Assembly: GCA_964464595.1 (NCBI GenBank)
Contig: CAYXGW010000013.1
Coordinates: 10,886-74,885, forward strand
Origin: JADFJB01 sp964464595
Lineage (GTDB): Bacteria > Zhuqueibacterota > JdFR-76 > DREG01
Direction of reading: 5' to 3'
DNA length: 64,000 nt
The position numbers were made by a program, and so were the translations under genes. Within the stretch, counting starts at the first letter, position 1, and every line of letters starts with the position of its first letter. The notes under the pieces are model-generated. The model did no database searches. It was not told the DNA's origin and saw only the letters and a program-made list of their open reading frames with translations. Positions 43,926 to 52,154 of this stretch are shown piece by piece.

Positions 43926-44392
43926 TCACTTGAGGGGGTCCACGGGAGGGATTGCTGGCAACGTCATTTCCAGAAAGATCTTGTTCTTGTCGGAAGTCCG
44001 GGAAGAAAGTCCGAGGAACTGAACAAGCGCACGCGCACTCTGGAGTCTGTTTGCGAACGTCCAGTTGTTGTCCTCCTTCTTCATCTTCTCGATTTCCTTC
44101 CCAACCGCCATGAAGACGTCTCGCTCCGTCGAGAACCTCTGCACGATCCCCTTTGCCTCGCCCATCACGATTCCTGTATCTAGATCGATCCAAACGCGTC
44201 CGTCGAAGTAGTTGCGGATGCCCTCCTCCAGTTGCGCTTCGCTCCTCTTGCGGTCACCGGAATCCTCCACTCTTGGGCGGAGGGTCGATTGGCAAGTCCA
44301 AAGAACCCCGATATGAGTGCTGCCAGGATGATAAAGACGCCACCCGCGATCGCTGCTTGCACTGTCGCCTTCTGGTACCACTTTTGCGCCAT
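43926..44392 (-). pseudogene. Frameshifted small membrane-anchored protein, GC-rich
   Basis: Starting at ATG 44392 a frame gives a membrane segment (AAIAGGVFIILAALISGFFGLA); a second frame gives the rest (RSEAQLEEGIRNYFDGRVWIDLDTGIVMGEAKGIV to MTLPAIPPVDPLK). They join near 44270. The stretch is much richer in GC than its surroundings, which suggests import. Original length would be about 155 residues; no known family. Confidence 0.6.
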
Positions 44393-44402
44393 AAAGGGTC
44401 AA

Positions 44403-44767
44403 TCTCCTGTTCGTCTAACTATTAAGTATACCCCCGCGATAACAAATTTTATAACATTTATAATTATGAAAACTTATAGTTCTCTGAAAAGCTGTATAAA
44501 ACTCAATATAAGCATATCATATGGGGATTTGCCATATAAAACCGCTCGATTTATTGTGTATAATTTATATCTATGAGATGAAAACAATCAAACAACTGGA
44601 AATTACATGTTACTGGTTGAGAAATCTAAAGTCAATGATTTTCTTGCGGTTATTATTTTTTTAGAACTCACACCGATATATAGAATTGCAGGGTTGGCTT
44701 TAGGCAAATGGGATGCATTTTTTTCAAAATGTTAAAAATAAAAATTAATTTCTTTAATGGAGGTTTT
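44403..44767. other. Spacer with the start of a tandem duplication
   Basis: No gene is visible. The stretch from about 44610 (AGAAATCTAAAGTCAATGATTT) is repeated at 45236 and forms the front of a duplicated unit carrying the zinc-ribbon gene. Confidence 0.5.
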
Positions 44768-45007
44768 ATGATAGTCGAATATAAATGTAACAGATGTGGA
44801 TCATCTGGGGATTTTGAGGAGGGTGTAGTGCAGTCGGGGGGCACAATTTCTTTTCGTCCGAAAGCTACAAAGTTTCTGCAGTTATCTCCGAGTAACATGA
44901 GCCTTGCAGCCCGAATTTGCATGAGTTGTGGTTTAATTGAATTATCCGGGGATGTAGAGAAAGTTGCATCTCTAACCGGCTCTAAGAAAAAGGTTTATGA
45001 AACTTAA
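44768..45007 (+). CDS. Small zinc-ribbon protein, copy 1
   Basis: A 79-residue protein with CNRCGSSG near the N-terminus and CMSCGLIELSG near the C-terminus, a four-Cys zinc ribbon. GGAGG precedes the ATG by six bases. It is nearly identical to the 45383 protein; the two lie in a tandem duplication of about 600 bases. Function unknown. Confidence 0.85.
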   Translation: MIVEYKCNRCGSSGDFEEGVVQSGGTISFRPKATKFLQLSPSNMSLAARICMSCGLIELSGDVEKVASLTGSKKKVYET

Positions 45008-45020
45008 GCCAGGATAACCC

Positions 45021-45068
45021 GAGTCCTATCCCAACCGCCAGCCCGATCATGCCTGGCTAGGATGGACG
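45021..45068. repeat. GC-rich hairpin, copy 1
   Basis: GTCCTATCCCAACC ... GGCTAGGATGGAC can form an imperfect stem with a GCCAG/CTGGC inner helix. Repeated with changes at 45635-45681. May act as terminator or recombination site. Confidence 0.55.
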
Positions 45069-45230
45069 TGGAATCCGGATGGGTTTTTGCTGCTGGAATT
45101 CGGCAACAACAAGGAAACAGAGCGCGGCAATTCGAACGGCCCACTGATATTGCAATTACTCACGATGGATTCATTTACGTTGCAGATTGGGGAATTAATC
45201 GCATACAAAATTTAAGCTGAGTCAAGAATG
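45068..45230 (+). pseudogene. NHL-gene 3' scrap 2
   Basis: Matches the last repeat of the NHL gene from AATCCGGATGGGTTTTTGC to TTAAGCTGAG, with indels. It directly follows the hairpin. Confidence 0.78.
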
Positions 45231-45382
45231 AATGGAGAAATCCAAAATCAATGATTTTCTTGAGGTTATCATATTTTTAAAACTCATACCGATATATAGA
45301 ATAGCAGGGTTGGCTTTAGGCAAATGGCATGCTTTTTATTCAGTATATTTAAAGTAAAATTAATTTCTTTGATGGAGGTTTT

Positions 45383-45622
45383 ATGGTAGTCGAATATAAA
45401 TGTAACAGATGCGGATCATCTGGGGGTTTTGAGGAGGGTGTAGTGCAGTCGGGGGGCACAATTTCTTTTCGTCCGAAAGCTACAAAGTTTCTGCAGTTAT
45501 CTCCGAGTAACATGAGCCTTGCAGCCCGAATTTGCATGAGTTGTGGTTTAATTGAATTATCCGGGGATGTAGAGAAAGTTGAATCTCTAACCGGGTCTAA
45601 GAAAAAGGCATATGAAGTTTAA
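45383..45622 (+). CDS. Small zinc-ribbon protein, copy 2
   Basis: A 79-residue protein that differs from copy 1 at only a few positions (MVVEYK, GSSGGF, VESLTGSKKKAYEV). All four zinc Cys are retained. Both copies are intact, which suggests a recent duplication or selection for dose. Confidence 0.85.
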   Translation: MVVEYKCNRCGSSGGFEEGVVQSGGTISFRPKATKFLQLSPSNMSLAARICMSCGLIELSGDVEKVESLTGSKKKAYEV

Positions 45623-45634
45623 TTCTTAACCCCC

Positions 45635-45681
45635 CGTCCTATCCCAACCACCAACCAGATCGTGGTTGGCTTGGATGGACG
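45635..45681. repeat. GC-rich hairpin, copy 2
   Basis: CGTCC...CCAACCAC and GTGGTTGG...GGACG form a long stem with a ten-base loop. In the inner helix a G-C pair of copy 1 becomes A-T here, a compensating change. Confidence 0.6.
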
Positions 45682-45845
45682 TGGAATCCGGATGGGTTTT
45701 TGCTGCTGGAATTCGGCACACAGGGAAACGGAGCGGGCAATTCGAACGGCCCACAGATATAGCAATTACTCACGGCGGATTTATTTTTATAGCAGATTGG
45801 GGAAATAATAGGATTCAAAAATTTAGATTGAAGGAACGGCAATAA
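45681..45845 (+). pseudogene. NHL-gene 3' scrap 3
   Basis: AATCCGGATGGG to AAGGAACGGCAATAA, ending at the equivalent of the NHL stop codon. One base is missing at GCGGGCAATTC. Confidence 0.8.
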
Positions 45846-45858
45846 TTCAAATTATGCA

Positions 45859-46254
45859 TTAAGTTGTTGGTTTTCGAACAATTTTTCCATTTCTTTCTAT
45901 CAAGAACAAACTTTTTATAGGGTTATCTTTTGAAAGTATTATAATATCAGGAAAAACTTTGAACAGTGCCGAAGCAAACTTCCAATTATTTAAATTCATC
46001 CATCCCTTTCCAAGGAAAAAAACAGTCAGACCTGAACTAATTAATGCCTTTCTTTCATGAGGATTTTTAGCTATTTTAGGATCTCCACTAATTACAATAT
46101 AACCCTTTTTCTTTATTTCTGTAATCCATACTACGTCTATTGTGTCTTGTGGAAATGAGTCTTGTAAGTGAACGACAATATTAAGTGGTTCCGCTAAAAT
46201 ACCTAGAGCTCTAGTAAGTTTAGGAGAAATATTGTTGTCACAAAAGAATTTCAT
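45859..46254 (-). CDS. PIN-like toxin (VapC45 type)
   Basis: A 131-residue protein with the beginning of a PIN-like fold: MKFFCDNNISPKLTRAL has the first acidic residue (Asp6), VVWITEIKKKGYIVISGD the middle acidic patch, and the fold ends LFLIERNGKIVRKP. This is the pattern of the VapC45/DUF5615-type PIN domain, an RNase toxin. Its start overlaps the stop of the upstream gene by four bases, so antitoxin and toxin are made together. Confidence 0.82.
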   Translation of the reverse strand: MKFFCDNNISPKLTRALGILAEPLNIVVHLQDSFPQDTIDVVWITEIKKKGYIVISGDPKIAKNPHERKALISSGLTVFFLGKGWMNLNNWKFASALFKVFPDIIILSKDNPIKSLFLIERNGKIVRKPTT

Positions 46255-46931
46255 GCAGCTAACTGAGATTCGTACTCTAATGCATCCTCTAATGATTCTC
46301 TAGATACGTTATACCAATCCATAACAACATCAAAAGAATCATTTGCATGTACTGCATTTGATAGAACCTCAGTTAAGACGCCCTCATTTTTTACTATAGG
46401 TTGGCCAAAATTGCGATTTGGATCTAACACTACATTCTTATTTTTTGTTATCGGACACCATCTCAAAAGCATGTCATTTTCAAACTCAAGTTGTCTCAAA
46501 AATGGTGCCACAATTTTATTGAAAACTATCTGACTTTTTGAAATATCTTCTAAAATTTTTTCCCCTCTTTCTCTCACTTCAAGAAATATTTTCCGGCCAT
46601 CGGTTAGGAATCTCATAGTACTAAAAGGGTGATTAGTTTTAAATCTTTCTTGTGCAATTAATAGAGAATTACGAATTGTGTTTAAACTCAAACCAAGTTT
46701 TTTGAACTCATTAACGAAATAGATTTCTATAAGATCTTTAAAGCTTAAACTGATTTGATTATCTATAGGATCAAAGTCAAGCTCCCATAATTTATTAGCA
46801 TGTTGTGCTTCACCTTTGTAAGCGTAGTCATAGCCCCGAATCCACCTATAAATAACCTTATTTGACAATCCGGTTATTCTATGAACGTCTGGAACTGAAT
46901 ATATTCCTTTTCCTATATAGTTCATATCCAC
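46251..46931 (-). CDS. VapB45-like antitoxin with HTH and DUF433
   Basis: A 226-residue protein. The N-terminus has a MerR-like HTH (GIYSVPDVHRITGLSNKVIYRWIRGY). The C-terminus (about 165-226) has the DUF433 form (NRNFGQPIVKNEGVLTEVLSNAV, DWYNVSRESLEDALEYESQ). This arrangement is the VapB45 antitoxin. The gene precedes and overlaps the PIN-type toxin, giving a complete type II pair, probably autoregulated through the HTH. Confidence 0.84.
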   Translation of the reverse strand: MDMNYIGKGIYSVPDVHRITGLSNKVIYRWIRGYDYAYKGEAQHANKLWELDFDPIDNQISLSFKDLIEIYFVNEFKKLGLSLNTIRNSLLIAQERFKTNHPFSTMRFLTDGRKIFLEVRERGEKILEDISKSQIVFNKIVAPFLRQLEFENDMLLRWCPITKNKNVVLDPNRNFGQPIVKNEGVLTEVLSNAVHANDSFDVVMDWYNVSRESLEDALEYESQLAA

Positions 46932-47151
46932 CTCATGCGTTTTTTATACAATTTGGCTTATTGGACATAATTTAACTCCCTAAAATAATAAAAGCGATGA
47001 ACCCACAGGCCACCACCTTAAGTTAAGGACTTTAGGCTAGGCTTCACCCAGCCAATCTCGGTTTAAATATCGCCGACTAATCGACAAAAGTCAAGGGTTT
47101 TTGAATTTTGACCAGATTTTAACATTTCGCTATTTCAGCAATTTCCCTTCA

Positions 47152-47233
47152 ATTTAACGGCCCCTGCCAGCCCTCCACCCAGGTTCAGAGGTGAATAACC
47201 ATCCCTGGCTGGCATGGCAGGAGCCTTATGTTA
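47152..47233. repeat. Imperfect palindrome, copy A
   Basis: Left arm ATTTAACGGCCCCTGCCAGCC and right arm GGCTGGCATGGCAGGAGCC plus TTATGTTAAT pair with some unpaired bases. The left end fits RYYYAAC of integron attC sites; the right end is GTTAATT, which breaks the rule by one base. Confidence 0.5.
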
Positions 47234-47393
47234 ATTATGTATACTCAATCTCCAATAAATATTATTAACGGCAGAATATATTTATAAAATGGGGATAACA
47301 CCATCAGGGAAACCCTGAATATGAGGTTCGAAAAACCTTAGGTTCGGGTAAGGGAAATATGTAAACTCAATTCCTTTATAAGCAGTATTTCAA

Positions 47394-47427
47394 ATTAACA
47401 GCCCCTGCCAGCTCGCCACCCAGACAG
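47394..47427. repeat. Partial palindrome, copy B
   Basis: TTAACAGCCCCTGCCAGCTCGCCACCC repeats the left arm of copy A; the right arm is absent, replaced by the 3' end of the TIR gene. Confidence 0.5.
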
Positions 47428-47431
47428 CAAG

Positions 47432-48604
47432 TCATGATTCTCCTTTCAGATCTCGCAGGATCCGTTCAAAAGATTCTTTGTAGCAATCATGTTCTTTCCA
47501 GTTGGAGAAATCACCAATATGTCTGCTGTTCTTTACAAAAGGCGCCCAACCTGCTTTTGTGTCAAACACTGAATCATCGATACGAATGGGAAATAGTACA
47601 AGCCTGTCTTCATTTCTTTCTTTCTCCAGGGCTGTTTCGACTTCCTGTTCCACCCATTGACTGTCAATTGAATTTTCCGAAAGGATTAAAAACAGCTTAT
47701 CGTGAACTCTTATGGCTTCATCGATTCCGATTCTTATTTTGTCGCCGATCTTTAAATCCGCAGGTGCAAACCAACAGCGAACATTATTATCCTGCAAATC
47801 TGCATGCAATCTTTTTGCGAATTCGTCATCCTGGCTGGAATAGCTGATGAAACAAGAATAACGCTGAATAGGTTGGTTTAAAAGGGAAGGGTAATACTCG
47901 ATTAGGCTATCCGGCAATCCGCAGCCACGGAGAAATACTTCCGGCAGATTGCCGGATTTTATTAACGTGCGATGATCAATAATGCTTGGACCAAAATGTC
48001 TACACGAATCCAAATTTTTTGCATTGGATAAATCGACATTTGCTAAAATAGTTTCATACAATTTTGCATTTTTGAGGTCAGCTCCTTTGAAGTTTGCTCC
48101 TGCGAGGTTTGCTCTGTAGAGGTTTGCTCTGTAGAGGTTTGCCTCTGCGAGGTCTGCTCCTGTGAGGTCTGCTCTGTAGAAGTTTGCATCTTTGAGGTCA
48201 TCTCCTTTGAGGTCTGCTCTTTGGAGGTTTGCTCTTGAGAGGTCTGCTCTTGATAGGTTTACTCCTCCGAGTTTTGCATGTGAGAGATGAGCTTCTGTGA
48301 GGTTTGCTCTGTAGAGGTTTGCCTCTGCGAGGTCTGCTCTTTTTAGGTCTGCTGCTGAGAGGTTTGCTTGTGAGAGATCGGCTTTTGTGAGGTCTGTATT
48401 TGAGAGGTCAGGCCTAATATCCGGATTTTCTTTCCGCCATTTATTCCAAGCTTCTACGCCTTGCTTAAGAATTTTTAGATGTTCCGGGTTAGCCAATTTT
48501 TCCCTTTCCCTTTTTTTTAACGGCCCCTGCCAGCCCTCCACCCTGCCCGCGGGGAAACCAGCATGGTGATTGGCATGGGCAGAAGCCTTAATATACTTGA
48601 TCAC
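47432..48604 (-). CDS. Pentapeptide-repeat/TIR-domain protein 1
   Basis: A 390-residue protein. Residues about 65-215 are a long pentapeptide-repeat solenoid (ADLSQANLSAADLKRADL pattern, over 20 units). Residues about 250-385 are a TIR domain: YSCFISYSSQDDEFAKRL, CWFAPADLKIGDK, and the catalytic-type Glu in SQWVEQEVETAL. Bacterial TIR domains often cleave NAD+ in antiphage systems. The annotated N-terminus derives from a repeat element; TTG at 48496 with an AGGGA site may be the true start. It is nearly identical in its TIR part to the 53744 protein. Confidence 0.86.
   Translation of the reverse strand: MIKYIKASAHANHHAGFPAGRVEGWQGPLKKREREKLANPEHLKILKQGVEAWNKWRKENPDIRPDLSNTDLTKADLSQANLSAADLKRADLAEANLYRANLTEAHLSHAKLGGVNLSRADLSRANLQRADLKGDDLKDANFYRADLTGADLAEANLYRANLYRANLAGANFKGADLKNAKLYETILANVDLSNAKNLDSCRHFGPSIIDHRTLIKSGNLPEVFLRGCGLPDSLIEYYPSLLNQPIQRYSCFISYSSQDDEFAKRLHADLQDNNVRCWFAPADLKIGDKIRIGIDEAIRVHDKLFLILSENSIDSQWVEQEVETALEKERNEDRLVLFPIRIDDSVFDTKAGWAPFVKNSRHIGDFSNWKEHDCYKESFERILRDLKGES
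48517..48594. repeat. Imperfect palindrome, copy C
   Basis: TTAACGGCCCCTGCCAGCCC to GGCATGGGCAGAAGCCTTAA resembles copy A over about 78 bases. It lies across the 5' end of the TIR gene. Confidence 0.5.
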
Positions 48605-48819
48605 CCCAAAATGCTATTTGTTATGGATTTGTATAAAACTATAATATCTAATTATTTAATCAATTAGGCAATAGGGAAAACCATTTTTGTGACCTGGCAG
48701 GAAATGGATAATTTATTGTTTCCCTCTATTTATTCCTTCCTGAACTTGTGTTTGTGTTATTTTTCATTACACCAGTTTACAAATAAATCTACAATTCCCT
48801 TTATTATCTCCCGCTTTTG

Positions 48820-49007
48820 AGGCTGTTGCAGAATGCGTAACAGCATCTGAAATGTCATTCTGAGCGCCAGCGAAGAATCTTTGTTGGTACTGCCCTTAAT
48901 AACTTGATTATACAACAGTTACAACGAGTTTCAAACAAGATCCTTCACTCCGCTTCGCTCTATTCAGGATGACAATTGCACACTATTTGCTTATTCTGCA
49001 ATAGCCT
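48820..49007. mobile_element. MITE-like element with terminal inverted repeats
   Basis: The ends AGGCTGTTGCAGAAT and ATTCTGCAATAGCCT are 15-base inverted repeats with one mismatch. Inside is a second inverted pair (TGTCATTCTGAGCG and AGGATGACA) with CGAAGAATCT and AGATCCTTCACTCC. There is no transposase. This kind of internal text recurs in many bacterial genomes as a dispersed element. Confidence 0.75.
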
Positions 49008-49075
49008 GTTTTCAGAGGATTTTAATCTTTCACCAAAACCAGTCACAATAATCATATCATAATATGAAATAAGTA

Positions 49076-49104
49076 TTGACATAGACAACATACTATTATA
49101 TATT
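49076..49104 (+). promoter_or_regulatory. Sigma-70-type promoter 1
   Basis: TTGACA, 17-base spacer, TATATT. A ribosome site AAGGAG and ATG follow at 49149, but that frame stops after 14 codons. Confidence 0.6.
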
Positions 49105-49251
49105 CTGTTATCTTTACTTGTAGAAAAGTAACTTAAGGAGCCAAACAAATGGGATTTGAAAAGGAAAGAATTCGAACAATCAAAGCATTCTAAGACTATT
49201 GCTTAAAGAGCTTATCAAAAAAGGTTTTCCCTTTGGACTAAAAAAAAGCTA

Positions 49252-49281
49252 TTGACAAAATCTAATAATTTCGTTATGTTT
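49252..49281 (+). promoter_or_regulatory. Sigma-70-type promoter 2
   Basis: TTGACA, 17-base spacer, TATGTT. The sequence after it has a ribosome site AAAGGAGAG and an open frame with no ATG, ending GFKRFGW; it may be a decayed gene. The rest of 49282-49560 holds nothing else that I can support. Confidence 0.5.
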
Positions 49282-49560
49282 CAATTATATGAAAAACCGT
49301 GGGAGATACAGTTCCCCAATTCTAATCAAAATAACAAAATAATAGAAAGGAGAGATAAGCGCTACAGCCCTTGTAAATCTACCATTGAATCACTGCACTA
49401 ATAAGAATACGAATGATTTTGCAATTGCTCTTGAACCTAAAAAAATCATTGGCTTTAAACGCTTTGGTTGGTAATTATTAGATTGAAGAACATAAAATTA
49501 AATAATCATTTAACTATGCGGGGCGCGTGCCTGCAAGGGCGCGAACGCAGGGAGAATATT

Positions 49561-49953
49561 ATGGTAGATATTATAAAAGAGTATCCTTTTTTAACTGGAC
49601 TTGTCTCCATCATGGTCATGCTGTTCATGGTTATTTTAAATACGATCAATTATCGTAAAAAAAAATACTATAAGAGTGTACTTACTACTCTAATCGGCGA
49701 TGATGAGGAGGTATTTGAATTATACAATGAAGCTATAAAATTAGAAAAACAGGATATTAAAGTGGCCAAAATTGAACCCGGAGAGAAAGGCCAGGTATCT
49801 GCGGCATTAAAACAGATTAAAGCCCGGGATACTGCGGCAAAACGTAAAAAGGACAATGACCTCCGCAAGCAGGAAAAACGGCTGGAAAGTATTGTCAAAT
49901 TGGCTAACATTAATCGAAGTCAAATATTAGACGATTTAGCGAAAAATAAATGA
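49561..49953 (+). CDS. Membrane-anchored coiled-coil protein
   Basis: A 130-residue protein from ATG 49561 (site GGGAG nine bases before). One membrane helix (LTGLVSIMVMLFMVILNTI) is followed by basic residues and a highly charged helical region with many Lys (KARDTAAKRKKDNDLRKQEKRLESIVKL). I do not recognise a family. An upstream TTG at 49468 would add 31 codons through a GC-rich stretch, which I consider unlikely. Confidence 0.68.
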   Translation: MVDIIKEYPFLTGLVSIMVMLFMVILNTINYRKKKYYKSVLTTLIGDDEEVFELYNEAIKLEKQDIKVAKIEPGEKGQVSAALKQIKARDTAAKRKKDNDLRKQEKRLESIVKLANINRSQILDDLAKNK

Positions 49954-50021
49954 AACCGGAATCCACGTTTGTAATTGATCAAAGTTGATAAAATAATGGG
50001 GCAAACTGTTGGGAGTTTACA

Positions 50022-50303
50022 ATGGCACAAGCAGGCAAAATAGTCAGTGAAAAAGATGCTTTGAAGTGGGCCGGGGAATTCAAGGATTTTTTAACGGATC
50101 TGGAATGCGGTCGTTTCTTTTCAAAGAATATCATCCATAAACTTTTGTATGATTATGGTGATGAAGTCAAGGGATTTTGGATCAGGTATGGTATTAAAAA
50201 GGGTAAACCGGAAGTAATCATTCACTCTGTAGATGCAGACACCAATATTACAAAAGAGAATATATTAGGTTCTGCAGAAGATAGTAAACTGCCAGGTGAC
50301 TAA
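50022..50303 (+). CDS. Hypothetical 93-residue protein
   Basis: A small cytoplasmic protein (AQAGKIVSEKDALKWAGEFKDFLTDLE ... GFWIRYGIKKGKPEVIIHSVD). It overlaps the next gene by eight bases. No family is recognised. Its last ten codons are also duplicated ahead of the second membrane gene. Confidence 0.6.
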   Translation: MAQAGKIVSEKDALKWAGEFKDFLTDLECGRFFSKNIIHKLLYDYGDEVKGFWIRYGIKKGKPEVIIHSVDADTNITKENILGSAEDSKLPGD

Positions 50304-50958
50304 TTTTCAAGAGATTTCAGGCTTATCAATACTTCTTCCGATTTTATACGGAATCTTTGTTTACAGATATTTAACCCGTGAACTTTGCTTTCTATTTTGG
50401 TTATGTTGCATTGGACTTATGTTTGAAGGAAATAATTACTTTATACAGTACCAACTACCGTCTAATTTAACTTTTCTATCAAATTATACATGGTATGGGG
50501 TAGAATTTATTGTATTGATGATAGTATTCAGTACTTGGAGCAATAATAAAATCTACTTTCGTATTGGTCTACTGTTTCTGATTTTGCATACCTTTATCAG
50601 TTTAATGAACGGTTTTAGCCAATTTGATCCGACCACTAGAATAATTTCATCGATAATCATTTCTTTCAGCTCGATTTTTCTTTTCAGGAAATCATTGTTC
50701 CAGGAAGACCGGGTTATGTCAGTTATCTTTGCTGGCTTATTTTTTTATTTTTCTATGAATATTGTAGTTTTTTTGTTGTTAAGTAGCTTAGAGCTAGAAA
50801 TAAGAAGACAATTTTGGAATTTTCATACGGTCATGAACATCCTAATGAATATCTCGTTTGTTGTTGGATTTTATATGAGAAAAAGATTTGTGAAAAGTAG
50901 TATTAACAGTAATAACATTTCTTCGGGTTACCAGCCTCACTCTACTTCTATTAATTAG
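50296..50958 (+). CDS. Multi-pass membrane protein, tandem copy 1
   Basis: A 220-residue protein with about six or seven membrane helices starting at GTG. Shares almost all residues with the 51085 protein. I do not recognise the family; the size and topology resemble small sensor or transport proteins. It overlaps the 93-residue gene. Confidence 0.8.
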   Translation: MTNFQEISGLSILLPILYGIFVYRYLTRELCFLFWLCCIGLMFEGNNYFIQYQLPSNLTFLSNYTWYGVEFIVLMIVFSTWSNNKIYFRIGLLFLILHTFISLMNGFSQFDPTTRIISSIIISFSSIFLFRKSLFQEDRVMSVIFAGLFFYFSMNIVVFLLLSSLELEIRRQFWNFHTVMNILMNISFVVGFYMRKRFVKSSINSNNISSGYQPHSTSIN

Positions 50959-51016
50959 ATTTCTTTAGCGAGTAGCTTTTCGTTTCTCTAAAGATAATTT
51001 TAGCTTAAGATTTTTA

Positions 51017-51044
51017 TTGACATATAAGCTTTCATTATTACATT
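51017..51044 (+). promoter_or_regulatory. Possible promoter for membrane-protein copy 2
   Basis: TTGACA, 16-base spacer, TACATT in the 98-base unique stretch between the two copies. Confidence 0.4.
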
Positions 51045-51084
51045 GTACTTATTTTATGTTCCGCAGAGGATAGTAAACTGCCAG

Positions 51085-51747
51085 GTGCCTAATTTTCAAG
51101 AGATTTCAGGATTATCAATACTTCTTCCGTTTTTATACGGAATCTTTGTTTACAGATATTTAACCCGTGAACTTTGCTTTCTATTTTGGTTATGTTGCAT
51201 TGGACTTATGTTTGAAGGAAATAATTACTTTATACAGTACCAACTACCGTCTAATTTAACTTTTCTATCAAATTATACATGGTATGGGGTAGAATTTATT
51301 GTATTGATGATAGTATTCAGTACTTGGAGCAATAATAAAATCTACTTTCGTATTGGTCTACTGTTTCTGATTTTGCATACCTTTATCAGTTTAATGAACG
51401 GTTTTAGCCAATTTGATCCGACCACTAGAATAATTTCATCGATAATCATTTCTTTCAGCTCGATTTTTCTTTTCAGGAAATCATTGTTCCAGGAAGACCG
51501 GGTTATGTCAGTTATCTTTGCTGGCTTATTTTTTTATTTTTCTATGAATATTGTAGTTTTTTTGTTGTTAAGTAGCTTAGAGCTAGAAATAAGAAGACAA
51601 TTTTGGAATTTTCATACGATCATGAACATCCTTATGAATATCTCGTTTTTCGTTGGATTTTATATGAGAAAAAGATTTGTGAAAAGTAGTATTAATAGTG
51701 GTAACATTTCTTCTGGTTACCAGCCTCATTCCACTTCTTTTAATTAG
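51085..51747 (+). CDS. Multi-pass membrane protein, tandem copy 2
   Basis: A 220-residue protein from GTG 51085, the same start as copy 1. It differs from copy 1 at only a handful of codons (PNFQ for TNFQ, LPFLYG for LPILYG, HTIMN for HTVMN, SFFVG for SFVVG, HSTSFN for HSTSIN). The duplication (offset 789 bases) extends about 28 bases upstream of the start. Both copies are open, so both may be used. Confidence 0.8.
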   Translation: MPNFQEISGLSILLPFLYGIFVYRYLTRELCFLFWLCCIGLMFEGNNYFIQYQLPSNLTFLSNYTWYGVEFIVLMIVFSTWSNNKIYFRIGLLFLILHTFISLMNGFSQFDPTTRIISSIIISFSSIFLFRKSLFQEDRVMSVIFAGLFFYFSMNIVVFLLLSSLELEIRRQFWNFHTIMNILMNISFFVGFYMRKRFVKSSINSGNISSGYQPHSTSFN

Positions 51748-52154
51748 GTTGATTTTGCGGCTGCATTCATCCTGCCGAAAATATTGATTGTACTCAGCAA
51801 AGATGGCCGTATCTTAAAATCGACAGATGCAATCAACCCCCCCCAAAAGCATATAACGATTTTGATGTGTCGTAGTAAAACAAATTAAATAGTTCTCAAC
51901 GATCCCCGATTTGTCTTCAAAAATTCGACTACTAATTACCGAATGCGCAAGGGTCTTTTCTTCTAGAATTCGACACACATGGAAACGGAACGGGGCAATT
52001 CGAACGGCCCACTGATATAGCAATTACTCACGATGGATTCATTTACATTGCAGATTGGGGGAATAATCGCATGAAAAAATTCAAGCTGAGGCAGCGATGA
52101 AGCTTCTTTTTTGAGGCACGCCTCAGCCGGAGAAAGACTGATTTTATCTTAGTG
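51748..52154. other. 400-base gap with NHL scrap 4
   Basis: Apart from NHL scrap 4 (51966-52100), I see nothing definite; some bases around 51850-51960 look like debris of other genes. Confidence 0.45.
51966..52100 (+). pseudogene. NHL-gene 3' scrap 4
   Basis: GAATTCGACACACATGGAAACGG to AAGCTGAGGCAGCGATGA: the last repeat of the NHL gene again, with drift. Confidence 0.8.

Larger units (their letters stand above)
46932..47431. other. 500-base gap with hairpin repeats
   Basis: No supported gene. It holds repeat copies A and B listed below and a short repeated string ATGTAWACTCAAT at about 47236 and 47369. Confidence 0.5.

Noticed and set aside
47101..48600. Classical integron array
   Set aside because: The repeat ends break the attC core rule, genes are not in one orientation and there is no integrase in the window.
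49141..49193. 14-codon frame after promoter 1
   Set aside because: A good promoter and ribosome site are present, but the peptide is too short to call a gene.
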